Shown here piece after piece: positions 41,410 to 48,988 of a stretch of DNA of 52,529 nucleotides. Below the pieces are notes generated by a model, which saw only the letters and a program-made list of their open reading frames with translations, did not search any database and was not told the origin of the DNA. Position 1 is the stretch's first letter; every line of letters starts with the position of its first letter. Source of the DNA: a virus; the IMG/VR virus record IMGVR_UViG_3300035074_000056, positions 1 to 52,529 of that record. One strand, 5' to 3'. The translations under genes were made by a program, and so were the position numbers.

Positions 41410-42216
41410 ATGAGGCGGATTTTAGTCTTAGGCGCAACAGGAATGTTGGGCCAAGCCCTGATGCAAGAGGGCGAGCGGCGCGGCTTTGAAATGATTGGAG
41501 GCCGGGTAGAGCTTCGGGATACCGAGGCCCTGATGGCCCATGTGGATTATCACCAGCCTGATTTGATCATTAACGCGGCGGCGGTTACGGATATTGCCGC
41601 TTGCGAAGAGAGCCCCGGCCTGGCGTATGAGATCAACACCCTGCCGGTTCTGGCAATAATCCAAGGAAACACACGGTTGGTTCAGATCTCCACGGATCGT
41701 TATTCGGATAATGTCTACGCAAAAACCAAGCAGGCCGCTGAAGATATCGCCTTGCTGAAGCCTGATAACCTCGTGGTCAGAACCAACATTGTCGGCTTTC
41801 GAGGCCACGGCAAGCCTACCTTTGCCGAATGGGCCATAGATGTCATTGAGACCGGGAAGCCGGTTACTCTCTTTGATGATTTCTATGCCCGCAGCATTGA
41901 TGTCTGGAGCTTTTCCGAGATTCTGTTTGATCTGCTAGAACTGGATATCAGCGGCAGGATTGATATTGCCAGCCGGGAAGAAGTGAGCAAAAAGCAATTT
42001 GTGGAAGCCCTGGCAGCGAAAATAGGAAAGCCCCTCAACGCCACGGTGGGCAGTATAAAAGGCTTGACACCCGCCAGATTGCCGCATTGTACACTGGATG
42101 TTAGCGGTGTTGAGCGTTTGCTTAGGCGACCCATGCCGGATCTGGATGATGTTGTTAATTCATTGGTTGAAAGGCGGAAACCATGTACCAACCCATTACT
42201 ATTAACGGACGGGTAA
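41410..42216 (+). CDS. RmlD-like SDR sugar-nucleotide reductase
   Basis: 268 residues. ILVLGATGMLGQALMQEG is the NAD(P)-binding start of the RmlD branch of the SDR family. LIINAAAVTDIAACEESPGL, QISTDRYSDNVYAKTKQAAE (YxxxK) and VVRTNIVGFRGHG are also RmlD-like. It would reduce a 4-keto sugar. It is not part of the minimal Pse pathway, so the final sugar may be a derivative. GGGGATT-type RBS. The 3' end overlaps the PseI gene by 34 bases. Confidence 0.85.
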   Translation: MRRILVLGATGMLGQALMQEGERRGFEMIGGRVELRDTEALMAHVDYHQPDLIINAAAVTDIAACEESPGLAYEINTLPVLAIIQGNTRLVQISTDRYSDNVYAKTKQAAEDIALLKPDNLVVRTNIVGFRGHGKPTFAEWAIDVIETGKPVTLFDDFYARSIDVWSFSEILFDLLELDISGRIDIASREEVSKKQFVEALAAKIGKPLNATVGSIKGLTPARLPHCTLDVSGVERLLRRPMPDLDDVVNSLVERRKPCTNPLLLTDG

Positions 42217-43127
42217 TCAACGACAACAGCCCTGCTTTTTTCATCGCAGACATTGCCAGCAATCACGACAGCGACAAGCAGCGGGCGATCGATCTCATTC
42301 ATTTGGCAGCCGAGGCCGGGGCAGACGCCGTTAAATTTCAACACTTTCTGGCAGATGAAATTGTTTCAGACGAAGGCTTTCAGAAAGTGGGCAAGCAGTC
42401 GCATCAATCCGATTGGCCGCTCTCGGTTTACGAGACTTATAAAAAGTATGAGCTAAACCGGGAATGGACGGCCACGCTTGCCGAGGAAGCTAAAAAGGCC
42501 GGGGTGGCTTTTATGTCCACGCCTTACGATTTGGAAGCGGTGGGGCATTTGGATCCGTTTGTTCCGGCTTGGAAAGTGGGCAGCGGGGATTTTGATTATT
42601 TTCCATTGTTGCATGCCCTGCTCGAAACTGGCAAACCTATTATCTTTGCCACTGGCGCAACGGCCCAATGGGAAATTGAGGCAAGAATGCAAGGAATCCG
42701 TATTCAAGAAGCTCGCCAGCCCATTGCCCTCATGCAATGCAACACCAGCTACACCGGCAGCCTTGAGAACTTCAAATACATCAACCTGCGAGTGATCAAC
42801 TGGATGCGGGCCACTTTCCCCGGCATGACCATCGGGCTGTCCGACCACACCCCCGGCCATGCTACAGTGCTGGGCGCGGTGACGCTGGGCGCAAGGCTGA
42901 TTGAAAAGCATTTCACCGATGACAACAGCCGCATCGGCCCGGATCATGCGTTTTCCATGAATCCCACAACTTGGCGTGACATGATAGACCGCACCCGCGA
43001 ACTGCAAGCCGCGCTAGGGGGTGGCGTCAAACGGGTGGAAGAGAACGAGAAAGAGACTCGCATCCTGCAACGGCGTGGGAAATGGGTTGTCAACGGTCAA
43101 GAGAAATGGCTGAGGCCAGCACTATGA
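42183..43127 (+). CDS. pseI: pseudaminic-acid-type synthase (PseI/NeuB family)
   Basis: 314 residues. AFFIADIASNHDSDKQRAI, AGADAVKFQHFLADEIVS, MSTPYDLEAVGHLDPFVPAW, KVGSGDFDYFPLLHAL and IGLSDHTPGHATVLGAV are the TIM-barrel motifs of the NeuB/PseI/LegI family. It condenses phosphoenolpyruvate with a six-carbon amino sugar to form the nine-carbon acid. The protein stops short of a full C-terminal SAF domain (family about 340-350). It has the AGGCGGAAACC leader, as in pseF, and is ATGA-coupled to a GNAT gene. Confidence 0.88.
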   Translation: MYQPITINGRVINDNSPAFFIADIASNHDSDKQRAIDLIHLAAEAGADAVKFQHFLADEIVSDEGFQKVGKQSHQSDWPLSVYETYKKYELNREWTATLAEEAKKAGVAFMSTPYDLEAVGHLDPFVPAWKVGSGDFDYFPLLHALLETGKPIIFATGATAQWEIEARMQGIRIQEARQPIALMQCNTSYTGSLENFKYINLRVINWMRATFPGMTIGLSDHTPGHATVLGAVTLGARLIEKHFTDDNSRIGPDHAFSMNPTTWRDMIDRTRELQAALGGGVKRVEENEKETRILQRRGKWVVNGQEKWLRPAL

Positions 43128-43642
43128 TCAAAGGCGAAAAGATCGGCCTGCGGGCGGTTGAGTTCAGAGACCTGAACCAACTTCAAGAATGGCGCAACAA
43201 GCCGGAGTTTCGGCAGTTCTTTCGCGAAAACCGGGAATTGAACTTTGAACAGCAAAAAAACTGGTTTCATGAAAAATGCCTCAAAGACCCAAAAACACGC
43301 ATGTTTTCAATTGTTTCACTAGGGGAAGAACACCTGATCGGCGCATGCGGGCTCTGTTATATCGACTGGGTTAATGGCAGCGCCGATCTTTCTATTTATA
43401 TCGGCCATAACGGCCTGTATATCGATGACGTTTACGCCCCTGATGCCGTGGAAACCCTCGTACAATACGCTTTTGAAGAAATGCGTCTTCATCGCCTCTG
43501 GACGGAAGTCTACAGCTTTGATGAAAAGAAACAGGCGCTTTTCCGCTCTCTGGGCTTTCAAGTAGACGGGATTCACCGGGAGACCTACTGGAAAGACGGA
43601 AAGTGGAATGATTCTGTCTTTTTCTCGTTACTGAACAACTGA
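43124..43642 (+). CDS. GNAT acetyltransferase (PseH-like)
   Basis: 172 residues from ATG 43124 (ATGA overlap with pseI). MIKGEKIGLRAVEFRDLNQL, WRNKPEFRQFFRENRELNFE and LVQYAFEEMRLHRLWTEVYS match the GNAT proteins of nonulosonic-acid loci; RSLGFQVDGIHRETYWKDGK closes the fold. PseH acetylates the 4-amino group before PseG and PseI act. Which of the two GNATs in this genome has that role is not decidable by eye. Confidence 0.85.
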   Translation: MIKGEKIGLRAVEFRDLNQLQEWRNKPEFRQFFRENRELNFEQQKNWFHEKCLKDPKTRMFSIVSLGEEHLIGACGLCYIDWVNGSADLSIYIGHNGLYIDDVYAPDAVETLVQYAFEEMRLHRLWTEVYSFDEKKQALFRSLGFQVDGIHRETYWKDGKWNDSVFFSLLNN

Positions 43643-43655
43643 GAAGGCTGGGAGA

Positions 43656-43952
43656 ATGTCTGATGACCTCGACCTCAAGACAGCGGCAAAGATTGGGGTT
43701 CCGATAATGCTGGCTTGCTTTGGCTACATTGGGTTTTCATTGTCGAAAGACGATCCAGATCTAACCACCAAGCGGTTTGTGGGCGGCGTCATTACAGCGG
43801 GCTTTGTGGCCTGGGGGGTCAACACCCTGCTTTTATCTTTAGGCACCGGCCCGGATTTTGCCAGCGTGTGCGGGGCCGTGATTGGTAGCCAAGGCCCTGC
43901 TGGGGCTTATCTGTTGGTCAATAAAGTGAAGAGGCTTTTTGAGGTCAAATGA
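43656..43952 (+). CDS. putative holin
   Basis: 98 residues with probably three membrane segments (IGVPIMLACFGYIGFSL, FVGGVITAGFVAWGVNTLLL, VCGAVIGSQGPAGAYLLV) and a basic end (KVKRLFEVK). Size, topology and place just before the L,D-transpeptidase-like gene fit a class I-like holin that permeabilises the inner membrane. ATGA-coupled downstream. No sequence family is certain. Confidence 0.65.
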   Translation: MSDDLDLKTAAKIGVPIMLACFGYIGFSLSKDDPDLTTKRFVGGVITAGFVAWGVNTLLLSLGTGPDFASVCGAVIGSQGPAGAYLLVNKVKRLFEVK

Positions 43953-44413
43953 TCTACCGCGCATTTTTCGATCGCCAACCCGGCACCATAGAGGGATTCT
44001 TTACCATCCAGGACGAACACGGCAAGCCTGTCTTCAAGCGCCTACAGGCCCGGAGTGGGCAAAATGGGCACACTAACACGGACTGGGTGCGTGGCAAAAG
44101 CCCAATCCCTTACGGCAATCATTATCTTTGGATAGGCTATCCGGTGGGCGTCGGCACCCGAGCGGGGAAGACAGGCATCGGTGAATTTTATCCAATCAGC
44201 AACATGGCCGGGGACCGCGATTTAATCCAAGGCCCCGCCCCGCAGATTCTCCGGCGCTCCATTGGGTTGCATGCTGAGAACGCATACAGAGGATCAGCAG
44301 GTTGTATTGTCCTGGTAGATGTAGAACAAGCTTATGCAGAAGTGTTTCCTTGGCTCAGAAAGATCGCAGGAGGGCAGCGGTATATGGATATCGTTGTATG
44401 TGGGAAGGTATGA
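43949..44413 (+). CDS. L,D-transpeptidase/YkuD-like protein, possible lysis enzyme
   Basis: 154 residues. SIGLHAENAYRGSAGCIVLV carries H108, S116 and C119 in the order HxxxxxxxSxGC, the catalytic motif of the YkuD/L,D-transpeptidase and related phage endopeptidase fold; KTGIGEFYPISN and SPIPYGNHYLWIGYP precede it as in this family. No signal peptide. Placed after the holin, it may be the phage's muralytic enzyme or modify peptidoglycan. No conventional endolysin is visible elsewhere. Confidence 0.7.
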   Translation: MIYRAFFDRQPGTIEGFFTIQDEHGKPVFKRLQARSGQNGHTNTDWVRGKSPIPYGNHYLWIGYPVGVGTRAGKTGIGEFYPISNMAGDRDLIQGPAPQILRRSIGLHAENAYRGSAGCIVLVDVEQAYAEVFPWLRKIAGGQRYMDIVVCGKV

Positions 44414-44871
44414 CCGTTTATTCCACTCCTGAAGATTTTCAACAGCCCATCGTTCAATTCCACAACGCGTCCCGCCTATACAGACTGATTGAGGATTACA
44501 CCCAAGAATGGGGGGCTGTAGACTTCAGGAAGCGGTTTTTTATGGCGGGCGGGTATGAATACGACGGGGCCAGCGTCCCTTGGTTTGTTCCCCCTGCTAT
44601 CGCGCCACAAGAAAAAGTCTGGCTCGCTGGCTCGTTATGGCACGACCGAGGGACACAAGAAAAAGGGGAATGGCCGCACCCTGATCTATTCCGGTTTGAA
44701 ACCAAAATTAACGGCATCTGGCGTCCTGATCTTGGTCCTGGCTGGCACCGGCAGGACTGGGATAATTTCCTTGGTCAATGCGGGCGCATGGCGGGTGCAC
44801 CAGAATGGCAATGTAGAATGTATGTTGCTGCCGTGAAGGTTTACCCGGTCAATTGGTTTAAAAACTTTTAA
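44410..44871 (+). CDS. DUF1353-like phage protein
   Basis: 153 residues from ATG 44410 (ATGA overlap). FFMAGGYEYDGASVPWFVPP, AGSLWHDRGTQ and a Trp-rich C-terminus match the DUF1353 phage family (YDGASVP and HD motifs), found near lysis genes, function unknown. The last gene of the late operon, 30 bases before the terminator. Confidence 0.75.
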   Translation: MTVYSTPEDFQQPIVQFHNASRLYRLIEDYTQEWGAVDFRKRFFMAGGYEYDGASVPWFVPPAIAPQEKVWLAGSLWHDRGTQEKGEWPHPDLFRFETKINGIWRPDLGPGWHRQDWDNFLGQCGRMAGAPEWQCRMYVAAVKVYPVNWFKNF

Positions 44872-44900
44872 CCCTCATCTCTTTAACAATATTCACTTTT

Positions 44901-44933
44901 AACCCCCGGTCTATTTGGCCGGGGGTTTTTTTA
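44901..44933. terminator. strong terminator at operon convergence
   Basis: Stem AACCCCCGG (44901-44909) / CCGGGGGTT (44919-44927), loop TCTATTTGG, then a seven-T run on the rightward side. It ends the late operon. The leftward early operon also ends here, since its last stop codon (44931-44933) abuts the T-run; leftward the stem is followed by AAAAGTGAAT-like sequence and is weaker. Confidence 0.85.
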
Positions 44934-45026
44934 TTGCCTTGGACGCAAGATAGACCACCAAACCAGAAGCCACCATACAGCCCAGAAGCCTATGGAAACA
45001 TAATCCTCAAATTCTTTAACGTTCAT
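44931..45026 (-). CDS. membrane micropeptide, 31 aa
   Basis: ATG 45024-45026, with GGAGAAGGA just upstream and overlapping the previous stop. MNVKEFEDYVSIGFWAVWWL then LVWWSILRPRQ: one Trp-rich membrane segment. Last gene of the leftward early operon; its stop touches the terminator. Confidence 0.55.
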   Translation of the reverse strand: MNVKEFEDYVSIGFWAVWWLLVWWSILRPRQ

Positions 45027-45349
45027 TCCTTCTCCTTCCAATTAAGAAAAGCTTTTACTATTGCTTCTGAGGGGGTGGCACCCAGGCCATTTCCCCATTT
45101 TGAAATATAACAATGGAAGGCTTGCTCTGGAATATAATCAGGCTGGCTCTTTAGTTGCCAGCGTAACCCTTCTAATAGCTCTATGGCTTGGTTGAGGTTT
45201 GTTGCTGGGGTGAAACGGCGACCTGCTACTTCGCAAATAGGGTCATCAGGTTCACACTTTACCCAGCAATCCCCGAGTAAATCATTTGCGTCTTGATATA
45301 TCTCTAATCCCAAAGCCTTAGCTACTCTCTCATTTATTGATTGGGTCAT
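45023..45349 (-). CDS. DUF2591-like phage protein, 108 aa
   Basis: 108 residues from ATG 45347-45349 (MTQSINERVAKALGLEIYQD), overlapping the preceding stop. FTPATNLNQAIELLEGLRWQ and KWGNGLGATPSEAIVKAFLN recall small phage early proteins (DUF2591/DUF5664-like) describing a patterned W, G and A-I-x-x-A-L. Function unknown. Confidence 0.55.
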   Translation of the reverse strand: MTQSINERVAKALGLEIYQDANDLLGDCWVKCEPDDPICEVAGRRFTPATNLNQAIELLEGLRWQLKSQPDYIPEQAFHCYISKWGNGLGATPSEAIVKAFLNWKEKE

Positions 45350-45600
45350 GGGGTTTCTCCTGTCTGCAATGCGGCAATCTCCATACAAAAATCGGTAGTA
45401 TCCTCAAGGCTTTTACGGTCCCTCAGCTTTACAAGGGCTCGGCACATTAGCTCAAACCATCCATTAGAGCGGTTATATCCTTCAAGCATTACCTCGTGAC
45501 TTTCCCAGCCGCCCTTTTGGTCGGGGAGAGTTAAACAGCAACAGTAATTCCCCCGTTCAAAAGTGCCGGTACCAAGGTTTCTAACTTCCAGGCTGATCAT
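45346..45600 (-). CDS. hypothetical protein, 84 aa
   Basis: 84 residues from ATG 45598-45600 (MISLEVRNLGTGTFERGNYC), overlapping neighbouring stop and start codons. Contains WESHEVMLEGYNRSNGWFEL. No family recognised. Confidence 0.55.
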   Translation of the reverse strand: MISLEVRNLGTGTFERGNYCCCLTLPDQKGGWESHEVMLEGYNRSNGWFELMCRALVKLRDRKSLEDTTDFCMEIAALQTGETP

Positions 45601-45890
45601 CACCCTACCTCCTTCATCTCTTGCAGGACGGCGCGGGCTCTACAACTGGAGCAAGGCCCGTATTTAGTGCAGACCTCAGGCGGCAACTGACATTTGATTT
45701 GGGCGGTAAACTCCAACGCCTCCACCATCCGATCCCGCTCGGCTTGGAGGGCTTTGATCTCTGTGAGGAGGGCGCGAGTCTCTGCATTTGCAGCTTTCAC
45801 ATCACAAGTGGCAAATCGAAAGCCTAAATGAGTATCCTTCTCCACTCTTTCCTCAATAGCTTCTATGTCTGCTTGGGTTAGTCTGGGCAT
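45600..45890 (-). CDS. coiled-coil protein with CxxC, 96 aa
   Basis: 96 residues (MPRLTQADIEAIEERVEKDT), helical with a coiled coil (NAETRALLTEIKALQAERDR) and a C-terminal CSSC motif (GPCSSCRAR). Similar small proteins occur in phage early regions. Overlaps the upstream gene by 13 bases. Function unknown. Confidence 0.55.
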   Translation of the reverse strand: MPRLTQADIEAIEERVEKDTHLGFRFATCDVKAANAETRALLTEIKALQAERDRMVEALEFTAQIKCQLPPEVCTKYGPCSSCRARAVLQEMKEVG

Positions 45891-46180
45891 TTTGTACCTT
45901 CTTTCTGGAATCGGCGTTTGTACGCTCCAACAACACGGTCATAATAAGCAGAACGGTATCCGTGCTGCTTTTCCCACTCCTGCTCTTGCAGAACAGCTTC
46001 CCACAATTCCGGCTCGTTCCACTTTTCCCAGAATGGGCGAGGATCATACGGTGGTGCGGTTTTTTGCAATTCCACCCTTGCTTCACGTATTCGCTGATTG
46101 CGATCGGCGGAGTAGTGTTTTGGGCAAAGCCCTTTGATTTTCGCGTCATCTAGACACTCATCCCGGCGGCAGAAAGTCAT
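45878..46180 (-). CDS. zinc-motif hypothetical protein, 100 aa
   Basis: 100 residues. MTFCRRDECLDDAKIKGLCP then KHY gives a C-x4-C-x8-C-x2-H zinc-finger-like start, as in small phage HNH-like proteins, followed by a charged helical part rich in Trp (FWEKWNEPELWEAVL). No nuclease residues evident. ATGA-coupled to the SpoU gene. Confidence 0.6.
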   Translation of the reverse strand: MTFCRRDECLDDAKIKGLCPKHYSADRNQRIREARVELQKTAPPYDPRPFWEKWNEPELWEAVLQEQEWEKQHGYRSAYYDRVVGAYKRRFQKEGTKCPD

Positions 46181-46632
46181 ACCCCCTCCCCCTCGTTATG
46201 GGTGGGCGCTTGCTTTAACATCCGGTCATACAGCACCACATTGGCCGTTGCCGCCAAGTTCATGCAATGCGTGGTTGGGACATAAACCCGGTGCTTACAA
46301 TTGCCCAGCACCTCTTCAGGCAGGCTGCCATCTTCCGGCCCAAAAATGTAAAGCGCCCTCTCTGGATGTTTGAACTCTGGCAAAGGGGTAGCGCCTTCAG
46401 TGATTTCAACCGCCACCTTGACGCAATCAACCGGCGGGTTTTTGAAGTTGTCAACTTCCATCAGGGGGATCTGTCGCGCTGCTTTCGCGGTATCGGTCGG
46501 GGTTTTTCGGTATCTCGCACCGCTTACCAGGATCAGGCTTGCATCATAGCAATGCGCCGCCCGGAGAATCCCGCCGATATTCTTTTCATCTTTCGGCATG
46601 TAAAGCCCGATCGCCGCGTATCCTCTACTCAT
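46177..46632 (-). CDS. SpoU/TrmH-family RNA 2'-O-methyltransferase
   Basis: 151 residues from ATG 46630-46632 (MSRGYAAIGLYMPKDEKNIG). Motif 1 is KNIGGILRAAHCY (conserved Asn-Gly-Arg), motif 2 ALYIFGPEDGSLPEEVL, and motif 3 VPTTHCMNLAATANVVLYD: the SPOUT trefoil-knot elements that bind S-adenosylmethionine. The usual Ser of motif 3 is Cys. Family members methylate ribose in tRNA or rRNA. A phage copy in the early operon could protect or retune host tRNA/rRNA during takeover. Full length for a minimal TrmH/TrmL. Confidence 0.88.
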   Translation of the reverse strand: MSRGYAAIGLYMPKDEKNIGGILRAAHCYDASLILVSGARYRKTPTDTAKAARQIPLMEVDNFKNPPVDCVKVAVEITEGATPLPEFKHPERALYIFGPEDGSLPEEVLGNCKHRVYVPTTHCMNLAATANVVLYDRMLKQAPTHNEGEGV

Positions 46633-46795
46633 GGCTGTTCTCCTCTGGCTTCTTATTGCACCACGCCCAAATAGATTCAAACTCTTCCCCGGTAATCATT
46701 AGCGGGTGGATCTTAGGCGCATCAAGCTCTATTTTTGAGCCTGCCGGACTCACAAAGTACAAGCGCCCGTACATTTTGATTTTGTCATCACTCAT
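46625..46795 (-). CDS. hypothetical protein, 56 aa
   Basis: 56 residues from ATG 46793-46795 (MSDDKIKMYGRLYFVSPAGS), ending ENSHE like its upstream neighbour. Includes ELDAPKIHPLMITGEEFESI. Overlaps the SpoU start. Its LDAPK segment resembles a broken frame near 4780. Confidence 0.55.
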   Translation of the reverse strand: MSDDKIKMYGRLYFVSPAGSKIELDAPKIHPLMITGEEFESIWAWCNKKPEENSHE

Positions 46796-47453
46796 GGCTG
46801 TTCTCCTTATTGGTGAGGGATTCTGAAACAAGTTTTCTGGCATGAATAAAGCCGTTCACGAAGTCATCCCGGTAGCCGGTTGGGATTTGGCTATCAAGCA
46901 CAGACAGCGCCCTCTCTACAGCCTCCCTCGCCCCCTCAGCCCTCAGCGCGGCGTCGTGAGCGCGGGCGGGAGACCGGAGGTCGTATATTGCTTGTTTCGC
47001 ATCCCAATAACCAAGCCAATGCTCAGGGATTGGATGTTTTGCATTGTCGTCAAACATATGCAGCAACACACTAAGCCGCCGTTGGGCCATACTTACCTGC
47101 CCCTTAAGCGCTTTGTTTTCTACTTCCAGCCGGCTCACCCATGCGATATAAGCATCTCGATCCTTGGAGATATGCCGCCCGTGTTCGTGGGGGTTGTCGA
47201 TGTCAAACCCGGCAGTCTTGCAGGCATCTAGCCTTGCCTTAAGCGCTTTAATTTCTGCCTCTGCTTCCTGGGTGGCGGCTTGGACGCCGATATTGAAAGC
47301 CTCGCAGTATTCCTCGCTCTGTCGCCCAGGGCAACCGGTCACGCAATCATAGCCTTGATCAAAGCCCATATAGTTTAGGCTTCGATTCCGGCATATGGGG
47401 CAGATTAGCTTTTCTTGGAGTTTCTCCTCTGTCACAGATATATGCTCTTTCAT
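46788..47453 (-). CDS. zinc-ribbon plus coiled-coil protein, 221 aa
   Basis: 221 residues. ICPICRNRSL and CVTGC near the N-terminus form a four-Cys zinc ribbon. A long helical coiled-coil follows (EAEAEIKALKARLDACKTA, EVENKALKGQVSMAQRRL). The C-terminus EGAREAVERALSVLDSQI to ENSHE. Architecture of several phage early proteins of unknown role. Overlaps the next gene by 8 bases. Confidence 0.65.
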   Translation of the reverse strand: MKEHISVTEEKLQEKLICPICRNRSLNYMGFDQGYDCVTGCPGRQSEEYCEAFNIGVQAATQEAEAEIKALKARLDACKTAGFDIDNPHEHGRHISKDRDAYIAWVSRLEVENKALKGQVSMAQRRLSVLLHMFDDNAKHPIPEHWLGYWDAKQAIYDLRSPARAHDAALRAEGAREAVERALSVLDSQIPTGYRDDFVNGFIHARKLVSESLTNKENSHE

Positions 47454-47474
47454 GGTTGTTTGGGTTCCTTTCTT

Positions 47475-47663
47475 TTATCCACGGGGTACGCAGTGATAAC
47501 TGTAATCGCCGCCGCCCGCTTCAAGCTTCACGGCAGACTGAGCGGCGGCCCATGTGTCATATACACCAAGGGGCTGCGCGATGGTGACGGGCTGGAATTT
47601 CACAGTCTCAATTTCCACGCGAAACTTCCCGTCATGCTGCTCAACAATATTGAAAGTCTGCAT
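47475..47663 (-). CDS. hypothetical protein, 62 aa
   Basis: 62 residues from ATG 47661-47663 (MQTFNIVEQHDGKFRVEIET). A small alpha/beta protein of the common phage type that ends in YDTWAAAQSAVKLEAG. Unknown role. Confidence 0.55.
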   Translation of the reverse strand: MQTFNIVEQHDGKFRVEIETVKFQPVTIAQPLGVYDTWAAAQSAVKLEAGGGDYSYHCVPRG

Positions 47664-47666
47664 CAC

Positions 47667-48167
47667 CTACACCCCCAAGCCTTGCTTCATAACTTCGACG
47701 GCTTCCACGAGTTGCAACATTTCAGAACGCGGGTACTCGCCCTGATGCGCTCGCCAACCTATCTGCACAGCTTCCGCCCGCCTCAACACATCCAGAATAG
47801 GCGAGGTGTTGGAATTGGAGAGGGCTTGGAACAGGGCAACTCCAGCATCCTGAAATTCCGACATATCAGGAAACCAGCCTTCAACTTTTCCGCCTTCCGT
47901 GGCATTCAAGAATCGTCTTGCAGCCACTTCCAACTCCACCACACGCGCATGGAGTTCGGCGTTTTGCTGGTGGAGTTGCCTGATCAGGCTGTCAGCGTCT
48001 TTATACCGCGTGTAATACAATTCAAATTGTGCCGGTTTCGGGATAATTTGACCGGGATTTGACTGCCCCGGATTTTCCGGCAGCAACTTCCCGCTACCAT
48101 CCGCATCCAGTAAGCTCGGATCGGGTTTGACTGGGATTTGATTCTCTGGGCTTAGTTTACTTTGCAT
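47667..48167 (-). CDS. hypothetical coiled-coil protein, 166 aa
   Basis: 166 residues from ATG 48165-48167 (MQSKLSPENQIPVKPDPSLL), the start consistent with the overlap of the lipoprotein gene. The Pro-rich leader is followed by a coiled coil (DADSLIRQLHQQNAELHARV) and a mixed C-terminus. Function unknown. Confidence 0.6.
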   Translation of the reverse strand: MQSKLSPENQIPVKPDPSLLDADGSGKLLPENPGQSNPGQIIPKPAQFELYYTRYKDADSLIRQLHQQNAELHARVVELEVAARRFLNATEGGKVEGWFPDMSEFQDAGVALFQALSNSNTSPILDVLRRAEAVQIGWRAHQGEYPRSEMLQLVEAVEVMKQGLGV

Positions 48168-48354
48168 TGGGGGTCTCCTCTTTTTCATGACGTTCAAGGC
48201 ATTTGATATAGGCGTCTGTTGCTTTTTCACAAATAGGCATCCCCTCCGAATGCTCACATCGGCTAAAGGCCAAATTGGAATAATCTACACAGGGCTCCGC
48301 ACACCCTGCCAGCATAACCAGTAGTAATAGGGGGAGGAGTTTAGGCATGGTCAT
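48157..48354 (-). CDS. small lipoprotein, 65 aa
   Basis: MTMPKLLPLLLLVMLAGCAE has a lipoprotein signal peptide with lipobox LAGC (Cys18), so it should be lipid-anchored after export. The remaining about 47 residues have four Cys (about residues 22, 33, 42, 52), possibly two disulfides. It is in the early operon, not by the holin, so it is not an obvious Rz1-type spanin; a surface-exclusion role is possible. Confidence 0.65.
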   Translation of the reverse strand: MTMPKLLPLLLLVMLAGCAEPCVDYSNLAFSRCEHSEGMPICEKATDAYIKCLERHEKEETPNAK

Positions 48355-48758
48355 TGATCGGCTCCCGTCAGTTCTACAAAATCCTGTAGGGTATAGTTAT
48401 TCCGTCTTAGAGCGTCCTGAAGCTCGTCCCAAGCGTTTTCAACCTCATCCGGAATAGGGTAAACCAACAGCCAAGGAGTATCGTGCGGGCAATCAATGAC
48501 TAGCATTGGGTCGTTTTCAGGATCATCAGGAACAAGATCCATGTGATAAGGGAATCCGCCACCTATATGCCCAGTAACTCTTATTTGCCAAGGGCTTTCG
48601 TTATCAGGCGGGTTGTCTTCCCAACGGACAGTGACAATAAGGTTTTGTTTTTTAGTCCCTACCCGGATCTTATACTCCCCTGATCCATAGCCGATCTCAT
48701 CCCGGTTTTTGCAATCGTCGATTTCAATCAGGTCATCACTAGCGCCATATATTTTCAT
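48351..48758 (-). CDS. hypothetical acidic protein, 135 aa
   Basis: 135 residues from ATG 48756-48758 (MKIYGASDDLIEIDDCKNRD), overlapping its neighbour's stop. Beta-rich and strongly acidic (VPDDPENDPMLVIDCPHDTP). Could act as an ion-binding or inhibitor protein. No family known. Confidence 0.6.
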   Translation of the reverse strand: MKIYGASDDLIEIDDCKNRDEIGYGSGEYKIRVGTKKQNLIVTVRWEDNPPDNESPWQIRVTGHIGGGFPYHMDLVPDDPENDPMLVIDCPHDTPWLLVYPIPDEVENAWDELQDALRRNNYTLQDFVELTGADQ

Positions 48759-48988
48759 CTCTTCTCCTCCCGCTCTCTGCGGATCTTCTTCTGGCATGCT
48801 TCACAAAGTGCTTGTTTCTCTTCTTTTTGGTAAAACTTCCCGGTGCAATCTGGGTGCCTGTCTGCTTCCTCCATCTTGCAATCCTTAATCTTGGCTTCCA
48901 TTGCTTTATCTAGCCTTGATCTGTTTGCTTTAGAATGGGGTGTTTCGCACAGGTAGGCGTTTTCTTTGATAGGTTTTTTGAAGGTCAT
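48755..48988 (-). CDS. zinc-motif basic protein, 77 aa
   Basis: 77 residues from ATG 48986-48988 (MTFKKPIKENAYLCETPHSK). CTGKFYQKEEKQALCEACQK with scattered Cys and a very basic tail (KKIRREREEKR) suggests a nucleic-acid-binding zinc protein. Start set by the overlap with the preceding stop. Confidence 0.55.
   Translation of the reverse strand: MTFKKPIKENAYLCETPHSKANRSRLDKAMEAKIKDCKMEEADRHPDCTGKFYQKEEKQALCEACQKKIRREREEKR

Noticed and set aside
47415-48062. 215-residue rightward ORF in the early operon
   Set aside because: Opposite two coupled leftward genes with RBS and stop-start overlaps; His-rich shadow of the opposite frame.
48157-48354. Rz1-type spanin subunit
   Set aside because: Lipobox is present, but the gene is in the early operon, far from the holin, and no embedded Rz partner is seen.
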